In this document: in pieces, positions 26,132 to 30,030 of the stretch
How the letters are laid out: the number at the start of each line of letters is the position of its first letter
Numbering within the stretch: position 1 is the first letter of the stretch
Origin: a virus
Length of the DNA: 30,030 bases
Direction: 5' to 3' (one strand)
Virus record (IMG/VR): IMGVR_UViG_3300020215_000426
Coordinates: 1 to 30,030 of that record
Notes under the pieces: generated by a model
Database searches by the model: none
Seen by the model: only the letters and a program-made list of their open reading frames with translations
Told to the model about the DNA's origin: nothing
Translations under genes and position numbers: made by a program

Positions 26132-26559
26132 GCGAGCGCCTCCACCGTGCCGCGCCAGGGCTTCCACGCCGGGTCCGCCGTGACGCTGATCCGTATCTCG
26201 CCGGCCGCCGTGCTGGTGAGCGTCAGGCTCCCGCCCGTGACCTCGACCGGCCCCGCGCTGACGGCGCCGCGCACCGTCACCATGCACGGGTCAGGCAGGC
26301 CGGAAATCACACACTCCGCCACGCCATCGGCGGCAAAGCTCGCCGCGCTGATCTCGGGCGCCATGGCGGCACGCTCCACGAGCTCGCCGTCCAGCAGGCG
26401 CCAGCCCTCGGGCTGCATCCCGACCGCCTCGTAGGTCTCACGATCCACCACCGTGGTCGCGCCGCCGTCGGGCGGCATCTGCATCGCCGCCAGGCCGTCA
26501 GGGCAGTTGCCCCAACTGTCCACGGCCCCGCTCGCATCCGTGCGCACGAAGTATTCCAT
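26128..26559 (-). CDS. Ig-like tail protein B, 143 aa (paralogue of A)
   Basis: ATG 26559. The sequence starts MEYFVRTDASGAVDSWGNCP and has the same order as protein A: PPDGGATTVV, APEISAASFAADGVAECVIS, then MVTVRGAVSAGPVEVTGGSL and TLTSTAAGEIRISVTADPAW, ending KPWRGTVEALA. Shared landmarks (PDGGAT, A-x-GVAE-x-VI-x-GLP, VRGAV, T-x-GEI) show a tandem duplication. It overlaps A by 4 nt. It lies two genes downstream of J. Confidence 0.7.
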   Translation of the reverse strand: MEYFVRTDASGAVDSWGNCPDGLAAMQMPPDGGATTVVDRETYEAVGMQPEGWRLLDGELVERAAMAPEISAASFAADGVAECVISGLPDPCMVTVRGAVSAGPVEVTGGSLTLTSTAAGEIRISVTADPAWKPWRGTVEALA

Positions 26560-26564
26560 GGTGC

Positions 26565-26822
26565 CTACCGCTTCATGTTGGCGTAGGCGACCTGCTGCCG
26601 CCCCGAGACCACGATGCTGTCGATGTCGGTGCCGTCGCGCACGGCCGCGGCGCCGAGGACGATAATATACTGATAGTCGAAGTCGCCGGCGCTGGGATTG
26701 TCCACATACATGTCGCGCTCGCCATTCACCCAGGTGACATGCGTCCAGTTGGACGGGTCGCTGCCGGCCGGCTTGCGGATGAGAGCAATGCCCTTGTCCG
26801 TGTTCGCATAGCTCAGCGCCAT
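26565..26822 (-). CDS. Small putative tail protein, 85 aa
   Basis: ATG 26822 has GGGAGAC upstream and lies just past the J stop. The product includes MALSYANTDKGIALIRKPAG, WTHVTWVNGERDMYVDNPSA and DSIVVSGRQQVAYANMK, a beta-rich pattern. I do not recognise the family. Its position between J and the Ig-like proteins suggests a tail-tip component. Confidence 0.62.
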   Translation of the reverse strand: MALSYANTDKGIALIRKPAGSDPSNWTHVTWVNGERDMYVDNPSAGDFDYQYIIVLGAAAVRDGTDIDSIVVSGRQQVAYANMKR

Positions 26823-26824
26823 GG

Positions 26825-29800
26825 CTAGTCTCCCGGATGTCCGCTGTCGCCACCGGTCCCGCCACCTTCGAGGTTGTAAATGACGTTGGCGAAGGAGTGC
26901 AGGATCAGCACCTTCGCATCGCCAGTGACGCTCATCGTCCACGAGGCGATGGCGGTCGTCGCGTAGCCGGTGCCCGGCTCGGTGCGGGTCTTCGTGGTGG
27001 TGCTGCTGACGCTGCTCCACTCACTGACGGCGCTGCCCGCGATCTTGAGCGTGCTGACCTGCAAGTCGCCGATCTGCGCCGTGGCGATGCTGGCGCTCTC
27101 GATGCTGACGCCGACGCCCGCGACCGTCCCGCTCGCCGGGCCTTGCCACGCGCTGTATTGGTTCGAGGTGTTCCGCGCCCTGATCCAGTAATACCAGGTC
27201 GTGCCGGCCGTCAGGGTATCCTTGTCGGTGTCCACCCATTGCGTGCCCATGATCTCCTTGAGCACGGTCGCGTTGCCTTCGACGTTGTCCGGGCTGCGCT
27301 TGATCTGAATGCCGGCCAGGTCGAGGTTCGCCGGATTGACCCACAGCAGCGTCAACTCGCGGATGCCGCCTCGCACCGTGAAGGATGTCGGCGCGGCCGG
27401 CGGGTCGTTCACGCCGTCCACCACAACCGTCGCCGAGACGGCCCACGGGCTCGACGCGCCCTGCTGGCTGACCGCGCGCACCGCGAAGGTATAGTCCTGC
27501 TTGCGCAGGTTCTCGAAGTCCACCGAGAGCCCGCGCACGACGCGGCTTTCGAGATGCCCGTCCGCGCCGCGCGCCTCGACCTCATAGCTGAGCGTGCGCA
27601 GGTCCGGGCTGGCCGCCCAGGAGACGGTGACGACCGTGACCAGCGATGAGCCGGCGCCGCCGCGCACGTAGTCCTGGGCCGTTACGTTCGTCGGCGGCGC
27701 CATTGCCTGCACGGCACTGGGCAGGATGGACGTGCCCGGCGCGTCGAAGTGAATGCCCTGCTCGACGCGGGCGAACTTCGTGGGATCGTGCTCCAGCGCC
27801 GTCAGCTTGAAGAGGTGCTCGCCCTCCGGGACCATGGAGAGCACGGAGAACTGCCGCGGCACCACGGACAGAGCCGGCGTGGTGGTGTGCGCTTCCTTGA
27901 GAAGCCAGACGGAGCCCGCAACCGGCAGAAGCGGCAGGGGGGCCGCCATGTTCAGGACGCTATGCTCGCCCGGCGTCATGGAGGCGACGAGCCGTTCGCG
28001 CTGCGTTGCGATGTCCGTCGAGCCTTGGATATCAGCCGCCCGCGTATAGGCCGTAAGGCTGCCCGGCACGCCCAGGATCGGCGTGGTCGCTGCGGCGCCC
28101 TGCTCCATCTGGGGAATGCCGATCCGGAACGTCACATCAAGCGCGCCGGCGGCGATCTCCGCAAAGAACCCGAAGCGAATGTCGATGGTGCCCGCGGAGA
28201 GCGTCGCCGGGAGCACGGCTCGTTGCGTTCGCAGCGCCGCCCCGGTGGGGGTGATGGCGACATAGGGGGAACCGAGGTCCACACCGCCGACGCCGCGTTG
28301 GTAAATAGCGATCCGCGGGCTGGCCGGCGCTATCCCTGTCAGCGAGCCTGCTGCCAGTTTCACAAAAGCGGACGCCGCCCAGGCGTCCCCATCCACCGCT
28401 GTGGTGTAGGCGCTGTCGAAGACGAGCCATGCGTAGCTTCCGCCGCCGCCGACCGTGCCGGAGAACCGGACGTCCACATAGGGAATGCCGTCCTCCGTGC
28501 CGGTGCCGACGATCTGCCGAGCGAGGCCGTTGCCGCCGCTCATATCGAGCCAGTTCGTCGGCATGGTGCCCGGGGTGCCGGCCGCCGCGCCCTCGCCCCG
28601 CGGGTTCCGGATGACGTTCGTCCGCGCCGGCTCCACGATGGGCGCTTGCGCTTCGGTCGTGATCGGATCGTAGGTGTAGCGCGTCTCGTTGATCGCGGCC
28701 TGCGTCAGCACGCCCGAGATGTTGAAATACCACGCAAGCGACGCGCGCGTGTAGGTCGTCACCTCGCCGATGAAGGAGAGGTAATAGGTCCGGTCGGACT
28801 TGATCTCGACGGTGCGGTCGAGCGTGACCTGCGTCGTCGTCGCGCTGATGATGCGCCCGCCTAGCGAAATGCCGGCGTAGTGGCGATCTGCGACTTCCAC
28901 CACATCGCCCGGCATGAGGTCCGCGTTGTCGAAGCCGACGACGCATTCCATCGTCTCGCCGCGCTTGTCGCTCTCGACCAGCCACTTCGCGGCCGTGAGC
29001 GCCTGCCCGCGCTCATAGGCGCCGAAGGCCACGACCTCCGCCTCGCGCAGCCCGTAGCGCGCAATCGCCTCGTCGTCCTGATAGGCTTCCGGCACACGCC
29101 GCCAGCCATCGGTCGGGTCGTTGAACCAGCAATAGGCGAAGGTATGCCGCGCGCGGAGCGAGACGCCCTGGTAGGTGAACCGCCCGTCGATGACGTTGGC
29201 GTTCGTCAGCAGCTTGACCGGGACTTTCGGCATATCCGCCGTGATGCGGACCTGACCACCGCCAGCCCAGACCATGCCACGGAAGGCCGACGCCACGGTC
29301 TGCACCGCGCGCCAGGCTTCCTCGCGCTCGGTGATGGACGTGGCGCAGCGGTAGCGCGGGCGGGTGCCGCCATAGCCGTCCGGGATCAGCTCGTCGCAGT
29401 ATTTGGCGATCTGGTAGAGCGTGAACACGTCCTGGAGCGCGTCCGGGATCAGGTCGCCCAGGCCCCAGCGGTCGTTGACGAGGAACGAATAGACCCACCA
29501 TGCGGGGTTGCCGCAGACCTGATCGTGGAAGGTCGCATAGTCCCAGTCGCCCATGGACGTGCCGGCGCCGCTGGTCGCATAGGTGCGCGTGGACGGCGTG
29601 TAGTTCCGCGGCACGGGGATTTTGACGCCCGACACCTCGAAGCTGATCTGCGGCACCTTACCGCCGAGCTTCTCGGCGTCGAGGCCGATCATGATCATGT
29701 GGCAGTTGGGATAGGTCAGCTTGCTGTTGGTGCGCTCGGTGTAGAGGCCGAGCGTGATGGCGTTCTGCACGGCCACGCTGCCGGGGGCTGCGGTGTCCCG

Positions 29801-30030
29801 GACGACGCGAAACTCCCATGGTGCCGTGAGTTCGCCCCGGCTGACCACGCGGGTCCGCTCATAGGGGCTGGTGTTCTTGCCCTTGATGGTGTCGGTGAGC
29901 ACGCGCGTCCATGTGCCGCCGGCGGGGCGCACGTCCACGCCCCAAACAACGGTGGTCGGCAGAATGTCGCCGTTGGTTGTGTCCTGCCGCAGAAAGACCG
30001 GCGCCCTGATCGTGATGGCGACCTCGTCCA
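26825..30030 (-). CDS. Tail-tip host-specificity protein J (5' end beyond window)
   Basis: The frame is open from the stop at 26825 to the right edge, 1,068 codons; the true start lies outside. (Residue numbers here count from GTG 29938.) The upstream in-frame text (TIRAPVFLRQDTTNGDILPT) is typical of the protein J N-terminal region. Residues 1-390 match the phage tail-tip attachment core (VCGNPAWWVYSFLVNDRWGL, RRVPEAYQDDEAI). Residues about 395-635 form an inserted fibre/lectin-like module. The J core then resumes (PRQFSVLSMVPEGEHLF). Two fibronectin-III-like domains follow (about 748-920), then a short helical end with IESASIATAQIGDLQVSTLK. It sits at the tail tip and recognises the host receptor. 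Confidence 0.9.
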   Translation of the reverse strand, partial: DEVAITIRAPVFLRQDTTNGDILPTTVVWGVDVRPAGGTWTRVLTDTIKGKNTSPYERTRVVSRGELTAPWEFRVVRDTAAPGSVAVQNAITLGLYTERTNSKLTYPNCHMIMIGLDAEKLGGKVPQISFEVSGVKIPVPRNYTPSTRTYATSGAGTSMGDWDYATFHDQVCGNPAWWVYSFLVNDRWGLGDLIPDALQDVFTLYQIAKYCDELIPDGYGGTRPRYRCATSITEREEAWRAVQTVASAFRGMVWAGGGQVRITADMPKVPVKLLTNANVIDGRFTYQGVSLRARHTFAYCWFNDPTDGWRRVPEAYQDDEAIARYGLREAEVVAFGAYERGQALTAAKWLVESDKRGETMECVVGFDNADLMPGDVVEVADRHYAGISLGGRIISATTTQVTLDRTVEIKSDRTYYLSFIGEVTTYTRASLAWYFNISGVLTQAAINETRYTYDPITTEAQAPIVEPARTNVIRNPRGEGAAAGTPGTMPTNWLDMSGGNGLARQIVGTGTEDGIPYVDVRFSGTVGGGGSYAWLVFDSAYTTAVDGDAWAASAFVKLAAGSLTGIAPASPRIAIYQRGVGGVDLGSPYVAITPTGAALRTQRAVLPATLSAGTIDIRFGFFAEIAAGALDVTFRIGIPQMEQGAAATTPILGVPGSLTAYTRAADIQGSTDIATQRERLVASMTPGEHSVLNMAAPLPLLPVAGSVWLLKEAHTTTPALSVVPRQFSVLSMVPEGEHLFKLTALEHDPTKFARVEQGIHFDAPGTSILPSAVQAMAPPTNVTAQDYVRGGAGSSLVTVVTVSWAASPDLRTLSYEVEARGADGHLESRVVRGLSVDFENLRKQDYTFAVRAVSQQGASSPWAVSATVVVDGVNDPPAAPTSFTVRGGIRELTLLWVNPANLDLAGIQIKRSPDNVEGNATVLKEIMGTQWVDTDKDTLTAGTTWYYWIRARNTSNQYSAWQGPASGTVAGVGVSIESASIATAQIGDLQVSTLKIAGSAVSEWSSVSSTTTKTRTEPGTGYATTAIASWTMSVTGDAKVLILHSFANVIYNLEGGGTGGDSGHPGD

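Noticed and set aside
27749-28864. 371-codon plus-strand frame within J
   Set aside because: Antisense to conserved tail-tip coding sequence, with no recognisable motif.
1-30030. CRISPR array, insertion sequence or rRNA gene
   Set aside because: No regularly spaced repeats with spacers, no transposase or terminal inverted repeats, and no rRNA-like sequence were seen.

Overview
The window is the central part of a temperate, lambda-like siphophage genome. It is strongly GC-rich, uses GTG starts freely and packs genes with 4-nt ATGA/GTGA overlaps. Several families (NusG-like NGN/KOW protein, CII-like regulator, GcrA-like DNA-binding repeats, a host serine tRNA used as attachment site) point to an alphaproteobacterial host, probably Rhodospirillales/Acetobacteraceae. 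That host call is inference. No terminase, portal or capsid gene is inside the window; by synteny they should lie beyond both edges.

Layout. Positions 1-12200, minus strand: the lytic early/replication operon, read right to left from a Cro-like gene (12970): CII-like regulator, small membrane protein, a protein with four tandem GcrA/Myb-like repeats plus a separate single-repeat protein, VRR-NUC nuclease, HNH nuclease, primase-helicase, an iteron array (candidate replication origin, 6089-6362), PAPS-reductase-like protein, a DNA methyltransferase carrying an HNH homing-type nuclease gene antisense inside it, small genes, a NusG-like protein with its own promoter, and an HNH protein of the kind that usually precedes terminase. 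Positions 12400-13750: the lysis/lysogeny switch, with a lipoprotein gene, Cro, a short XRE repressor and two 17-bp operators with identical half-sites flanking the repressor. Positions 13750-19880, plus strand: an operon of small genes (including two tandem winged-helix-like proteins), a RecE-type exonuclease, a RecA-fold ATPase, excisionase, tyrosine integrase and an HNH_3 nuclease. It ends at a 66-bp copy of the 3' part of a tRNA-Ser(GCU), the phage attachment core. Positions 19974-21058, plus strand: a GIY-YIG/T5orf172 protein and a Calx-beta protein. Positions 21094-30030, mostly minus strand: serine recombinase, a GH19-like endolysin, overlapping Rz/Rz1-like spanins, a holin-like gene with a truncated duplicate, a secreted protein, two tandem Ig-like tail proteins, and the tail-tip host-specificity protein J, which runs off the right edge.

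Phage genes lie on both sides of the attachment core. The window therefore reads as the attP (circular or circularly permuted) form of one phage, or as the junction of two tandem prophages. The most unusual points are the GcrA-like repeat proteins, the methylase/HNH antisense nesting, the iteron array, the switch operators, the holin duplication, the inverted/direct repeat inside the endolysin gene, and a fibre/lectin-like module inserted in protein J.
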